A stretch of 64,000 bases of DNA from an uncultured Pelagibacteraceae bacterium (GCA_902595815.1 CACJRL010000002.1:62001-126000); one strand, 5' to 3'. Positions 8,571 through 17,881 are shown, counted from the stretch's first letter. Numbers and translations are program-made. The notes: generated by a model from the sequence alone, not told the origin.

Positions 8571-9643
8571 TTTTTTTTAAATTTTGATAATAAAAAAGGC
8601 AAAAATAAAACTATAATAAAAATTCTCAAAAAATGATGATAGCTTACAAATATTGGATCAATATTGTAGGCAACACTAATAACAACCATTTCATGTATTC
8701 CCCCAGGTGCAAAACTTAAAAAAGTTGGGATAAATTCAAAACCTACATAAGTAAGCAAATAAGCAGTTATCATTGCAACAATTACCAAAATTGAACTGAC
8801 AATTATTCCATGAAATATAAAAAATAATAATTCTTTAATTTTTAAACCGTTTAATCTGGTACCTAAAGCAGTACCTAGAAATATAAATGCAATATTTATA
8901 AATGCGTCTGGAAATCTGGCATTAATTATTTCAAAGGTATAAAAAGCACCGGATAAAGCCATTGCACCAACCAAAGTGGGCGATGGAATTCTATAATTTT
9001 TCAAGATATTTGCAAAAATGAAACAAATAATTAACAAAAATAATATCTCTAAAAAATATTTTTCATTATAGATATTTTCATAATTATAACCTGTCATCTC
9101 TGAAAAGCCTAAATTATTAATAAAAAAAACAGGAACAAAACTTACAATAAATATTACTCTAGTAGCCTGAGGGATCAATACACCTTTATCATTTTTGCTT
9201 TTACCAAATTCTAATAAAGCCGCAGATATTGGAACAAATGCACCTGGAAGAGCTGCCAAAACTGAAATGAATTTACTAAATTTACAAACTTTAAAAAAAT
9301 AATAACCCGCAAGAATAGTACTGACTATTGTACAAATTAACATCGCTAATGACGAAAAAACCCATAAATGAATTTTATACAATAATGTTACATTCAAAGT
9401 TCCACCAAGAATTATACCAACAATCAAAAATATAGGATTTAATAATTTAGTAGGAAAAATTATTTTGTAATTAGTAAAAGCAAAACATAAATTCAAACCT
9501 AAAGAGCCCAATAACCAAGGTAAAGGTAAATTTATCAATGTACCAAGGTATCCACCGATAAGTCCTATAAAAAGAGCCTTATAACTACCTATTAAAGCTA
9601 AGAAATATTCTTTAATATTTTTTAATAGATTATATTTGAGCAT
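8567..9643 (-). CDS. AbrB family membrane protein
   Basis: 358 aa with about ten hydrophobic segments in two similar halves. Repeated GxxLGTxL/GxxLGGTL and LPGAF/APGGIHEM blocks match the AbrB duplicated-domain family, often misannotated as ammonia monooxygenase. Function is unproven, though export or import of small metabolites has been proposed for relatives. It is divergent from a TctCBA transporter; such permeases commonly neighbour TTT systems, so shared regulation is possible. Confidence 0.82.
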   Translation of the reverse strand: MLKYNLLKNIKEYFLALIGSYKALFIGLIGGYLGTLINLPLPWLLGSLGLNLCFAFTNYKIIFPTKLLNPIFLIVGIILGGTLNVTLLYKIHLWVFSSLAMLICTIVSTILAGYYFFKVCKFSKFISVLAALPGAFVPISAALLEFGKSKNDKGVLIPQATRVIFIVSFVPVFFINNLGFSEMTGYNYENIYNEKYFLEILFLLIICFIFANILKNYRIPSPTLVGAMALSGAFYTFEIINARFPDAFINIAFIFLGTALGTRLNGLKIKELLFFIFHGIIVSSILVIVAMITAYLLTYVGFEFIPTFLSFAPGGIHEMVVISVAYNIDPIFVSYHHFLRIFIIVLFLPFLLSKFKKN

Positions 9644-9704
9644 TGACTAAAAATTATAAGTTATGTTTAATGATGAGTTCATAAATATAATAAGAGAGGA
9701 AATA

Positions 9705-10679
9705 ATGAAACTATTTAAAACTTTTATTTCAGTTTTATTCTCTGCATTCCTTCTGTTTTCATCAACAAGTTCATTTGCGGTTGAAAAATTACATTTTTTA
9801 ATTGGCGGTGGTGCTGGTGGTGGTTGGGATGGAACTGCTAGAGGTACTGGAGAAGCATTAACAAAAGCTGGTTTTTTGAAAAGTGCGTCATTTGAAAATA
9901 TGTCAGGTGGTGGAGGTGGTAAGGCTTTAGCTTACCTAATCAATAACGCTCCAAAAGATACAGTTTTAGTTCAGTCAACACCATTGGTGTTAAGATCTAT
10001 TACAAGACACAAAGGTTATGTAAAAGGTACTGGTACATTATCTTATAAAGATGTTAAACCAATTGCAGGTGTAATTGGAGATTATGGTGCAATAGTTGTA
10101 GCAAAAAATTCACCTATCAAAAATTTTAAAGATGCAGTTGATCAATATCAAAAAGATCCAAAATCAATTAAAATGGCTGGTGGATCTGTAAGAGGAAGCA
10201 TGGACCATTTAATTGGTGCGTTAGCTTTCCAAGCAGCTGGAGCAAATCCTAACGATGTGATTTATGTTCCATATGATGCTGGTGGAAAGGCACTTGCTGG
10301 ACTTTTATCTGGAGAAACTCAAATACTTTCAACAGGTTTAGGTGAAGTAATGGGTGCTAGAGATCAAGTAAGAATAATTGGTATCACTGCTCCTGAAAGA
10401 GTAGGTGATGCACCAGATGCTCCAACATTAAAAGAACAAGGATATGATGTTCAGTTTGTTAACTGGAGAGGTTTCTTTGCACCAAAAAGCATGAGTATGA
10501 GTGACTATAACAAAATCTCTAAAATGCTTGGGGATGTTCAAAAAACGCCAGAGTGGGAAGCTGTTAGAAAAAGAAATGCATGGGTAAATATTTATAACCC
10601 AGGTTCTAAATTTGATGCGTTCTTGGAAAAACAAACAGTTGAAATGACAGCTCTGATGAAAAAACTTGGAGTAATATAA
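9705..10679 (+). CDS. tctC: Tripartite tricarboxylate transporter substrate-binding protein (TctC/Bug family)
   Basis: 324 aa. ATG 9705 is chosen over the ORF-track start at 9663 because AGAGAGGA lies just upstream and the product then starts with a signal peptide (MKLFKTFISVLF, cleavage near SSFAVEK). The family motifs GGGAGGGWDGTARG and YVPYDAGGKALAGLLSGE are present. It would bind a carboxylate in the periplasm for TctA/TctB. It is first in an operon with tctB and tctA. A small AT-rich hairpin (arms AATCT/AGATT) overlaps its stop codon. Confidence 0.9.
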   Translation: MKLFKTFISVLFSAFLLFSSTSSFAVEKLHFLIGGGAGGGWDGTARGTGEALTKAGFLKSASFENMSGGGGGKALAYLINNAPKDTVLVQSTPLVLRSITRHKGYVKGTGTLSYKDVKPIAGVIGDYGAIVVAKNSPIKNFKDAVDQYQKDPKSIKMAGGSVRGSMDHLIGALAFQAAGANPNDVIYVPYDAGGKALAGLLSGETQILSTGLGEVMGARDQVRIIGITAPERVGDAPDAPTLKEQGYDVQFVNWRGFFAPKSMSMSDYNKISKMLGDVQKTPEWEAVRKRNAWVNIYNPGSKFDAFLEKQTVEMTALMKKLGVI

Positions 10680-10693
10680 TCTTTATAGATTAT
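10676..10693 (+). other. Small hairpin at tctC stop
   Basis: The arms ATAATCT and AGATTAT pair over 7 bp around TTAT and overlap the tctC stop codon. The stem is AT-rich and has no T tract, so it is weak, but its position matches the stronger hairpins found after the other two binding-protein genes in this window. Confidence 0.3.
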
Positions 10694-10709
10694 TAAAGAA
10701 TGTAAAGCA

Positions 10710-11180
10710 GTGAGAATAAGTCCTACAAAATTTATCTCACTGCTTTTTTTAGTTTTATCAGTATTTTATCTATACACAGCTTACAATATTCAAGTATTTG
10801 CATTCGATGAGAATGCACCATTCAATGCTAGGACTTTTCCAATATATTTAGGTTGGGCAGGTATAATTTTATCAAGTTTAAAAATAATTTTACCTGAGAA
10901 AATTACTACAGAGGTAAATCATAAACACTTAGATTATAAAAGTATAATCTATCTAATAATAATCTCTCTAATATATGCAGCTGTAATTTTAAAAATTGGA
11001 TATTTTATATCAACTTCTTTATTTCTTTTTGCATCTTACTATTTCTTAGGTGAAAGAAGATGGGGATTAATGTTTGTTTTATCTTTTCCATTTGTTGCTG
11101 CATTTATGTATTTATTACATGGTTTATTAAACATTTATCTTCGTGATCCATTTTTAAAATATATTGGAGTTATGGGATGA
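10710..11180 (+). CDS. tctB: Tripartite tricarboxylate transporter small membrane subunit TctB
   Basis: 156 aa with four hydrophobic segments, the usual size and layout of TctB. The start is GTG at 10710, giving MRISPTKFISLLFLVLS, since no earlier in-frame ATG exists after the tctC stop. It lies between tctC and tctA, and its stop overlaps the tctA start by 4 nt (ATGA). Sequence conservation in TctB is low, so the call rests mainly on topology and context. Confidence 0.85.
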   Translation: MRISPTKFISLLFLVLSVFYLYTAYNIQVFAFDENAPFNARTFPIYLGWAGIILSSLKIILPEKITTEVNHKHLDYKSIIYLIIISLIYAAVILKIGYFISTSLFLFASYYFLGERRWGLMFVLSFPFVAAFMYLLHGLLNIYLRDPFLKYIGVMG

Positions 11181-12676
11181 TCGAAGGAATACTTATCGGA
11201 TTATCAACAGCGCTATCATTAACGAATATTTTAATGGTGATGGTTGGTTGTTTTGCTGGAACAATAATTGGAATGTTACCAGGACTTGGACCAATGACTG
11301 CAATAGCATTAATGATACCAATTACTTATGGATTTGATCCATCAACAGGCTTAATTTTAATGGCTGGTGTTTACTACGGTGCAGTATTTGGAGGATCTAC
11401 ATCTTCTATTTTGTTAAATGCACCTGGAATACCAGGAACTGTTGCAACAGCATTTGATGGATATCCAATGGCACAACAAGGAAAAGCTGGTAAAGCTTTA
11501 GCAATCGCCGCTTATAGTTCATTTGCTGGTGGAACAATTTCTGCAGTTTTTTTATTAGTTGCGGCACCTAGTTTGTCAAAAGTAAGTTTAGCTTTTAGAT
11601 CACCTGATTATTTTGCACTAATGATTTTAGGTTTAACTGCAATTTCTGCATTTTCATCTAAAGGACAGTTTTTAAAAGCAATGATGATGGTAGTTTTAGG
11701 ATTAATGTTAGCAACAGTTGGTCAAGATTCATTGTCAGATATTACAAGATTTACCTTTAACAACATGAATTTAACTGATGGAATAAGCTTTGTATTAATC
11801 GTCATGGCGACATTTGCAATGAGTGAAGCTTTAACGATTATTTTTAGAGGAAAAGACCCTAACAGAGCTGCAAAACAAATATCATTAACAGAATTAGGCT
11901 CAATTAAAGTAAATAAAGAAGAAACTATCAAAATGGCTAAAACGATACCTCGATCCTCAATACTTGGTTTCTTAATTGGTGTTTTACCTGGCGCGGGTGC
12001 AACAATTGCATCTTTCCTAGCATATGGAATGGAGAGAAATTATGTAAATGAAGAGGAGAAACAAAAATTTGGAAAAGGCAGCGTTCATGGTTTATCAGCA
12101 CCAGAAACTGCAAATAACGCGGCTTGCTCAGGCTCATTTGTTCCATTACTAACATTAGGAATACCTGGAAGTGGTACAACTGCTGTAATGCTTGGAGCTC
12201 TTTTAGGATTTGGTATTCAGCCAGGACCAAGACTTTATCAAACCAATCCTGAAATTTTCTGGTCAGTAATCATGTCTATGTACATTGGAATGGTTGTTCT
12301 TTTAATTTTAAATTTACCTTTAATCCCTTATATCGCTAGAATTTTAGCGGTGCCAAGAAATTATTTAATTCCATTAATTTTATTTTTCTCAGTGACGGGA
12401 ATTTATTTAATGTCATTTAATAATTTTGATATTTTTTTAATGATTGGTATTGCAGTGATTGCAACTTTTTTAAGGCTTTATGATTTCCCCATGCCACCTT
12501 TAATATTGGCTTTTGTACTCGGGGGATTAATGGAGGAAACATTGAGAAGATCACTATTAATAAGTGATGGTTCACCTAATTTTTTATGGGATAGGCCAAT
12601 AACTTTAATAATATTATTGATCACAATAACAATTGTTGGTTGGCAAATTTTTTCAACTTTTAGAAAAAAAAATTAA
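11177..12676 (+). CDS. tctA: Tripartite tricarboxylate transporter large permease TctA
   Basis: 499 aa, full length. The motifs GMLPGLGPMTAIALM, GGSTSSILLNAPGIPG and DGYPMAQQGKAGKAL are diagnostic of TctA, and about 11 to 12 membrane segments are visible. It is the channel of a sodium- or proton-coupled carboxylate importer; citrate-like or other dicarboxylate ligands are possible. It is the last gene of the tctCBA operon. Its TAA stop shares TTAA with the stop of the convergent downstream gene, so no terminator separates them. Confidence 0.92.
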   Translation: MIEGILIGLSTALSLTNILMVMVGCFAGTIIGMLPGLGPMTAIALMIPITYGFDPSTGLILMAGVYYGAVFGGSTSSILLNAPGIPGTVATAFDGYPMAQQGKAGKALAIAAYSSFAGGTISAVFLLVAAPSLSKVSLAFRSPDYFALMILGLTAISAFSSKGQFLKAMMMVVLGLMLATVGQDSLSDITRFTFNNMNLTDGISFVLIVMATFAMSEALTIIFRGKDPNRAAKQISLTELGSIKVNKEETIKMAKTIPRSSILGFLIGVLPGAGATIASFLAYGMERNYVNEEEKQKFGKGSVHGLSAPETANNAACSGSFVPLLTLGIPGSGTTAVMLGALLGFGIQPGPRLYQTNPEIFWSVIMSMYIGMVVLLILNLPLIPYIARILAVPRNYLIPLILFFSVTGIYLMSFNNFDIFLMIGIAVIATFLRLYDFPMPPLILAFVLGGLMEETLRRSLLISDGSPNFLWDRPITLIILLITITIVGWQIFSTFRKKN

Positions 12677-13089
12677 ATATAAATTTTATCGGCTAGACCG
12701 TAGCAAAGAATTCCACTTAGCACTGTTAAAATTCCCGATGCAATGACACCTTCACTATTTGTTTTTTCGTTATGTCCAAGCTTATTGACATAAATTGTAT
12801 ATATCCCTATTAAAAAATATAAAACGTTTTGTGCAAAAATTAGTGTAAAGAAACCCCATGTTCCTGCTAAACCATCCGCTTTGATTAACATTATGTAAAG
12901 TGCCACTAAAATTGATGCAATAAAAGGTGCTCCAAAAAATCTAACCATCACTGCTGCAGAATGATCTATATTGTATTGATCTAAAAATGATTTTGTTGCA
13001 ACCACTGTTCTGAAAGCGTAAACGGCATAAACGATAAAATGAACGATAAAAATACTTAAATAAATTATTCCATTAAATTTATCGAGCAT
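12673..13089 (-). CDS. Small uncharacterised membrane protein (four TM segments)
   Basis: 138 aa with four hydrophobic stretches and short loops. No family is recognised with confidence. A conserved-looking stretch reads MVRFFGAPFIAS in the second segment. It is the downstream member of a leftward group after a GT4 glycosyltransferase gene and lies 9 bp from its end, which suggests but does not prove co-transcription. Its stop codon overlaps that of tctA. Confidence 0.6.
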   Translation of the reverse strand: MLDKFNGIIYLSIFIVHFIVYAVYAFRTVVATKSFLDQYNIDHSAAVMVRFFGAPFIASILVALYIMLIKADGLAGTWGFFTLIFAQNVLYFLIGIYTIYVNKLGHNEKTNSEGVIASGILTVLSGILCYGLADKIYI

Positions 13090-13098
13090 AAAGCAATT

Positions 13099-14181
13099 TT
13101 ATAGGATTCTTTTGTAGTTTTCAATTATCTTATCCCAAAGAAAATTTTCAGAATGTGTTTTGCACTCTTTTCCAAATTCAATATATTTATTTCCCTCAAA
13201 TAAATTATCTATACTTGAATAAATTTCATCTAGACTGTTACCATTGCAAAGTAACCCCGTTTTATTATGAACAATTGCATCAGAAGCTCCACCATCTTTG
13301 CCACCAATAGACGGTATCCCATATTGTGCAGCCTCAATAAAAGAAATACCAAAGCCCTCAACTGAAGTTTTGTGAATTACAGATGGCATAATAAAAATAT
13401 TGGACTTTGCTATTAGTGCATTTTTTAATTCATTAGAGATATCACTTAAAAAAACTACATATTTATCAAGTTTTAGTTCTACAACTAATTTTTTCAAATT
13501 TTCTTCTTCATCTCCGTATCCTATACAAGTGTAAGTAATATCAGGATATTTCTCTTTTAAATTCCGAACAGCCATTATAACTTTTTCGTGATTTTTTCTT
13601 TTATCAAATCTAGAAACAGTAATTAGCCTTTGTTTTTTCCCTTTTAGCATTGCTTCTGCTTGTTTAAGGTCGTCTTTTGGAATTTCTTCAACAGGATCTA
13701 CACCTGGATTTATGACTATTAATCTTTTTTCTTCAACTCCAAGACTAACCGCTAAATTTTTCGTAAAGTTTGAGTTTGCCACCACATGGTCAACATTATT
13801 TAAAACCTCTAAAACTTTTTTGTTTAATCTAGATCCTTTAGGGTGATTAATTTCTTTAGAATGAATTAAACATATTTTCTTTTTTGGGGATTTTATAAGT
13901 TCCAAGCTTTTCCAGTGATCTGCAATGATACAATTTACATTTTTGTTTTCATTTAAATATTCATTTATTAGTATAGATTTTCTATATTTTCTTAATAATT
14001 TAACTCCACTAACTCTTTCAATTGTAAATGAAACTTTATCATCAAATTTTTTATGGTCTTCGTGATAATCAGCAAAAACTTTAATCATATCAATTTTTGA
14101 TAAAGATCTTGCCAATCCCCACATTAGATTTTGCATACCACCAACTTCAGGAGGGAAAGTTCTAGTTATTATTAAATACAT
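13099..14181 (-). CDS. Glycosyltransferase family 4 (group 1)
   Basis: 360 aa, GT-B fold. The N-terminal PPEVGGMQNLMWGLA glycine loop and the C-terminal EGFGISFIEAAQYGIPSIG, which carries the E-x7-E motif, are clear GT4 signatures. It would transfer a sugar from a nucleotide donor to a lipid or glycan at the inner membrane; the acceptor is unknown. Its start overlaps the stop of the upstream thioredoxin-like gene by one base, so the two are probably translated from one mRNA. Confidence 0.85.
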   Translation of the reverse strand: MYLIITRTFPPEVGGMQNLMWGLARSLSKIDMIKVFADYHEDHKKFDDKVSFTIERVSGVKLLRKYRKSILINEYLNENKNVNCIIADHWKSLELIKSPKKKICLIHSKEINHPKGSRLNKKVLEVLNNVDHVVANSNFTKNLAVSLGVEEKRLIVINPGVDPVEEIPKDDLKQAEAMLKGKKQRLITVSRFDKRKNHEKVIMAVRNLKEKYPDITYTCIGYGDEEENLKKLVVELKLDKYVVFLSDISNELKNALIAKSNIFIMPSVIHKTSVEGFGISFIEAAQYGIPSIGGKDGGASDAIVHNKTGLLCNGNSLDEIYSSIDNLFEGNKYIEFGKECKTHSENFLWDKIIENYKRIL

Positions 14182-14735
14182 TAATTAGATGACCACTTTA
14201 TACCACAACCCATACTTGGGAATTGTTCTTCAGGACCTTTGCCTGTTTCTGAAACTTGTTTCATAGCAATAAATAAATCACTATCTCCAGATCTCACAGG
14301 TTTTAGTTCTCTTAACTCTCTAATTCTTCCTCTATATTGAAGACCGAAATCTTTATCATAACCAAAAAAATCTGGAGTGCATACAGCATCATATTTTCTT
14401 GCAATGTCTTGTGTTTCATCAATTAGGTAAGGAAAATTAAACTTATGTTTAATTGCAAACTCTATCATTTTTTCAAAAGAGTCTTCTGGATAATTAATTG
14501 GATCATTAGAACATATAGCAACTGAATTTATTCCAAAATCATTAAGTTTAGTACAATCCTCCACCATATCTTTTATAATTGCTTTTACGTATGGACAATG
14601 ATTACAGATAAACATTATCAACGTTCCATTTTCACCTTTGATATCATTTAATGATATTAATTTGTTCTCTGTAGATTTTAATTCAAAGTTTTCTGCTTTT
14701 TTTCCAAAATCACATACTGGTGTTTTAATAGGCAT
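14181..14735 (-). CDS. Thioredoxin-like/AhpC-TSA family protein
   Basis: 184 aa. The FICNHCPYVKA motif supplies a CxxC (CNHC) at the start of helix 1 of a thioredoxin fold, preceded by the LNDIKGENGTLIMF strand. This matches the widespread thioredoxin family protein with a redoxin domain, whose partner is unknown. No signal peptide is seen, so a cytoplasmic thiol-redox role is inferred. It is divergent from a gamma-carbonic-anhydrase gene with only 20 bp between the starts. Confidence 0.85.
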   Translation of the reverse strand: MPIKTPVCDFGKKAENFELKSTENKLISLNDIKGENGTLIMFICNHCPYVKAIIKDMVEDCTKLNDFGINSVAICSNDPINYPEDSFEKMIEFAIKHKFNFPYLIDETQDIARKYDAVCTPDFFGYDKDFGLQYRGRIRELRELKPVRSGDSDLFIAMKQVSETGKGPEEQFPSMGCGIKWSSN

Positions 14736-14755
14736 AATGTAATAATATATAAATT

Positions 14756-15268
14756 ATGTTTTACGATTTAAAAGATAAAAAACCAAAAAACTCTGGCGAA
14801 AATTGGGTGGCACCAAATGCAACTATAATAGGAGATGTCACTTTAGAAAAAAACTCTAGCGTTTGGTTTAACGCTGTAATTAGAGGGGATAATGAAAACA
14901 TTCATGTTGGAGAAGGTTCAAATGTTCAAGATGGGAGCGTTCTACATACTGACCCAGGCTGCCCATTAAGAATAGGTAAAGACGTAACTATCGGTCATAT
15001 CGTTATGCTTCATGGATGTACGATTGGAGATAACAGTTTAATTGGTATTGGAGCTGTCATTTTAAATAATGCGAAAATTGGCAAAAACTGCATCATTGGT
15101 GCAAAAGCATTAATAACTGAAAACAAAGAAATTCCAGATAACTCACTAGTAGTTGGAGCACCAGGAAGAGTAATTAGAAAACTTACTGATGAGGAGATAG
15201 GCAAAATATCAGAAAACGCTAAACATTATCAAGATAATTGGAAACGGTATTCAAAATCAATATTTTAA
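14756..15268 (+). CDS. Gamma-carbonic anhydrase family protein (left-handed beta helix)
   Basis: 170 aa built from hexapeptide repeats. The family marks NSSVWFNAVIRGDNENI, GSNVQDGSVLH, and the two histidines in IGHIVMLHGCTIGD (with the earlier His of VLHT) give the three metal ligands of the gamma-CA/YrdA/PaaY family. Many bacterial relatives bind zinc but have no proven carbonic anhydrase activity. It trimerises in known structures. The next gene begins right after its stop. Confidence 0.88.
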   Translation: MFYDLKDKKPKNSGENWVAPNATIIGDVTLEKNSSVWFNAVIRGDNENIHVGEGSNVQDGSVLHTDPGCPLRIGKDVTIGHIVMLHGCTIGDNSLIGIGAVILNNAKIGKNCIIGAKALITENKEIPDNSLVVGAPGRVIRKLTDEEIGKISENAKHYQDNWKRYSKSIF

Positions 15269-16564
15269 ATGAAAAAAATATTCGTAACCATATTTTTTAG
15301 CTTCATATGGTGCGAAACTTCTAATGCAGAAAATCAAAAAATATGTGATTGGATTGTTGATGAAGTTTATATAGACCTTTTAAATCAAGGTTCTAATGAT
15401 CATCTTTTTGTTGTAGTTGGGAATGATGGAAGATGTGAGTATGGACGTGGAACAGAGAAGCAAGATGGATTTAATGATTGTGAAAAACACAGAAAAGAAA
15501 AAGGAATAAATGGTGAGTGTAAACTCTTTGCAATTGGCAAAAAAAAATTTTTAGAAAATAAAACAGCACTAAAGACTGGCTGCATAAAAGGTAATTGCAT
15601 CAATGGAAAAGGAACTTTTAAATGGCCAAATGGAGATAGATATGAAGGTGATTGGGTAAATGGTCAAAGAACTGGACAAGGTAAATATTTTTATAGTAGT
15701 GGCGGAGGTGTTTATACCGGTGAATGGAAAAATAATAATAGACATGGTGAAGGAACAATGATTTGGAACGATGGTGTAAAACAAGTTGCAATATGGGAGG
15801 TGGACAAACCTGTAAAAACTATAAGTTTAAGCAAAAATTTTATTTTTAAAGGTGGTAGTGAGTGGAAAGATGGAGACATAATAAATAAAAAAGACCCTAG
15901 TAATTTTATAAATTTATCATTTGTAGAGAAAAAAAAAGTACTGGGTTACGATAAGAGAACCTTAACAAACAAATATACGAAAGATGGTTGGGGTAAAAGT
16001 AGTTTTACAGTTTTTGTCTTTAACGCAAGTTTTGAAAATAGTAAGGATATATTAATAAATGTTAATGATGAATTTAAAACAAATAAAAAGGCAAAAAAAC
16101 AAGCAATTAAATGGGCAAAAATATACGGGCAAATGCCAAAATTTTTAAAAAAAAATGTTAAAGAAATATTTATACATAAAGGCAAAGTAGGCTGGGCAGG
16201 AGGAAAAGGTACTGTAGTAATTCACACAGATTATCTTACAAATGAAAATAAAAAATATGCTGAGGAGTTAATGTTTCATGAATTAACTCACGCTTCACTC
16301 GATTGGTGGTGGGGTGGATCTGTTAACGAGAAAAAATGGTTAAATGCTGTTAGTACTGATAAGTATTATATTTCAGAATATGCTTGGGAATTACCAGGAA
16401 ATGAAGACTTAGCTGAAACTGTATTATGGTGGTATGCATCAAGGTGTAAAGTAGATAGAATTTCCAAAAAAAATAATGAAAAAGTTAATAAATTTTTAAC
16501 TAATCGTTTTCAATACCTAGATGAACAAAATTATGACACGCATCCATCTAACTGTATTAATTAG
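15269..16564 (+). CDS. Secreted MORN-repeat protein with HExxH metalloprotease-like domain
   Basis: 431 aa. Residues 1-20 form a signal peptide (MKKIFVTIFFSFIWC..SNAEN). Two or three MORN repeats lie at about residues 107-168 (YEGDWVNGQRTGQGKY, YTGEWKNNNRHGEGTMIW). From about residue 200 a second domain ends with FHELTHASLD (HELTH at about 337-341) and then NEDLAETVLWW about 40 residues later, the spacing of a zincin with a third Glu ligand. Several Cys pairs fit a periplasmic or outer location. The zinc-peptidase role is inference from the motif. The ATG follows the preceding stop with no gap. Confidence 0.7.
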   Translation: MKKIFVTIFFSFIWCETSNAENQKICDWIVDEVYIDLLNQGSNDHLFVVVGNDGRCEYGRGTEKQDGFNDCEKHRKEKGINGECKLFAIGKKKFLENKTALKTGCIKGNCINGKGTFKWPNGDRYEGDWVNGQRTGQGKYFYSSGGGVYTGEWKNNNRHGEGTMIWNDGVKQVAIWEVDKPVKTISLSKNFIFKGGSEWKDGDIINKKDPSNFINLSFVEKKKVLGYDKRTLTNKYTKDGWGKSSFTVFVFNASFENSKDILINVNDEFKTNKKAKKQAIKWAKIYGQMPKFLKKNVKEIFIHKGKVGWAGGKGTVVIHTDYLTNENKKYAEELMFHELTHASLDWWWGGSVNEKKWLNAVSTDKYYISEYAWELPGNEDLAETVLWWYASRCKVDRISKKNNEKVNKFLTNRFQYLDEQNYDTHPSNCIN

Positions 16565-16583
16565 AGAGATTAAAGGAGAATAA

Positions 16584-16874
16584 ATGTCAGCAGGGTATGT
16601 AATTGCGCAATTAAGGGTAACTAATCCAGAAAATTATAAAGAGTACGTTGAAAAAGTTAATCCAATTGTAAAAAAATTTGGTGGAGAATTTTTGGTAAGA
16701 GCAGGTGAATTTCAAATATTTGATGGCGAGACAAATTTTCCAAGAATAATCATTTTAAAATTTCCAAGTTATGAGAGAGCTCTTGAGTGGTATAATTCAG
16801 AGGAATATAAACCAATAAAACAAATAAGATTAGATAATGCTGAAGGAACAAATATAATAATTAAAGGACTTTGA
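16584..16874 (+). CDS. DUF1330 domain protein
   Basis: 96-aa ferredoxin-like alpha/beta barrel protein. GYVIAQLRVTNPENYKEYV, GGEFLVRAG and FPSYERALEWYNSEEY are the DUF1330 conserved blocks. It is probably a dimeric cytoplasmic protein of unknown function. The start is supported by AAAGGAGA 8 nt upstream. Its stop lies 4 bp from that of the convergent carbonic-anhydrase-like gene. Confidence 0.88.
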   Translation: MSAGYVIAQLRVTNPENYKEYVEKVNPIVKKFGGEFLVRAGEFQIFDGETNFPRIIILKFPSYERALEWYNSEEYKPIKQIRLDNAEGTNIIIKGL

Positions 16875-16878
16875 AAGA

Positions 16879-17274
16879 TTAATCTTTTAGCGACAAAATT
16901 TTAAAATTTATGTTTAACTCTGGAAACTTTCTATCCATAATTGATTTGATTTTTTTAAAAGAATCCTTGTGAATTTTCTTTTCAATAGTTGAATTAAATT
17001 CTTTCTTTCCATTCACTATTTTAGCTGCACCACAACCTTCGTGATTAATAACTATTAATTTATTAATATTATGCAACTTTATTGAAGTTGATAAATTATC
17101 TAAAAAGGTTGATTGCCATTTTTTAAATTTTTTAGAAGTTACACCAATGGCGGCTCCAGCAATGGTAAATGAACTATATTTTCCAGTTAATTTCTTTTTT
17201 TTTAAATAATTAAAAACTTTAGGCTGAAACCTTGGATCGATACAAGACAAAACCATAGCTTCATATTTTTTCAT
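16879..17274 (-). CDS. Short beta-carbonic anhydrase-like zinc protein
   Basis: 131 aa from ATG 17274 (MKKYEAMVLSC); the ORF-track TTG at 17289 would add five residues inside the upstream gene. CIDPRF near the N-terminus and NHEGCGA in the middle provide the Cys, Asp-Arg dyad, His and Cys arrangement of beta-carbonic anhydrases. The protein is much shorter than the usual 200 aa or so, so activity is uncertain. It starts inside the stop codon of the upstream pyridoxamine-oxidase-like gene (TAATG), indicating coupling. Confidence 0.75.
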   Translation of the reverse strand: MKKYEAMVLSCIDPRFQPKVFNYLKKKKLTGKYSSFTIAGAAIGVTSKKFKKWQSTFLDNLSTSIKLHNINKLIVINHEGCGAAKIVNGKKEFNSTIEKKIHKDSFKKIKSIMDRKFPELNINFKILSLKD

Positions 17275-17879
17275 TATGGTACCAACCAAGTATCTTTACT
17301 ATTATCAATGTCAAATCTAGCTCTTCGATGACCTTTTGCAGCTAAATATAGCCATTCCATAGATTTAATTTTACACTGTATAACAGTGAAGTTTTTGTAT
17401 CCTTCTTCGCTTTGTTCTTTTGTATAATCAAAATTATCTAATTCAGGTTTTAAACCAGATGTTGGAATATCAGACTCTGTACCTGGTCCATTATCTACTA
17501 AGTAACATTTACGACTTATATGTTGGGTTTTTTCCCATGATTGTTTTGTTATATCATTATTGTGATTGATAATTGCTTCGACTTTTAATCTGACCTGAAT
17601 TTTTTCATCTTTATCGTAAAATAACATAGATGAAATAGGATTTTTTTCTAAGATTTTAATTTTATCAGATCTAATGTCACTGTGAAATTGCACTACATTA
17701 TTTTGTTCATCTGATTTTCTTAGAACAACAATTCTACTTTCGATATCGCTCTCACTACCACATGAAAAAACAGGTATCCTAAAAGGAGATGATCTATTAG
17801 TAACCGCATCAGTTAGCATTAACCAAATTTTCTTTTTTATTTCGGAAAAATCCTCGTAGTAGGGAACAGTGGTAGACAC
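17274..17879 (-). CDS. Pyridoxamine 5'-phosphate oxidase family flavoprotein
   Basis: 201 aa starting with GTG. SSPFRIPVFSC, RIVVLRKSD, VQFHSDIRSDKIK and PISSMLFYDK are the split-barrel FMN-binding strands of the PNPOx-like fold, and the C-terminal WLYLAAKGHRRARFD resembles the family's terminal strand. It could oxidise pyridoxamine phosphate or bind flavin for another reduction; the sequence is more divergent than true PdxH. It is 2 bp downstream of the dehydrogenase gene and overlaps the carbonic-anhydrase-like gene by one base, so these three form a leftward operon. Confidence 0.8.
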   Translation of the reverse strand: MSTTVPYYEDFSEIKKKIWLMLTDAVTNRSSPFRIPVFSCGSESDIESRIVVLRKSDEQNNVVQFHSDIRSDKIKILEKNPISSMLFYDKDEKIQVRLKVEAIINHNNDITKQSWEKTQHISRKCYLVDNGPGTESDIPTSGLKPELDNFDYTKEQSEEGYKNFTVIQCKIKSMEWLYLAAKGHRRARFDIDNSKDTWLVP

Positions 17880-17881
17880 AA

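Noticed and set aside
11937-12230. Minus-strand 97-aa ORF within tctA
   Set aside because: It lies wholly inside a strongly conserved transporter gene and has no recognisable domain.
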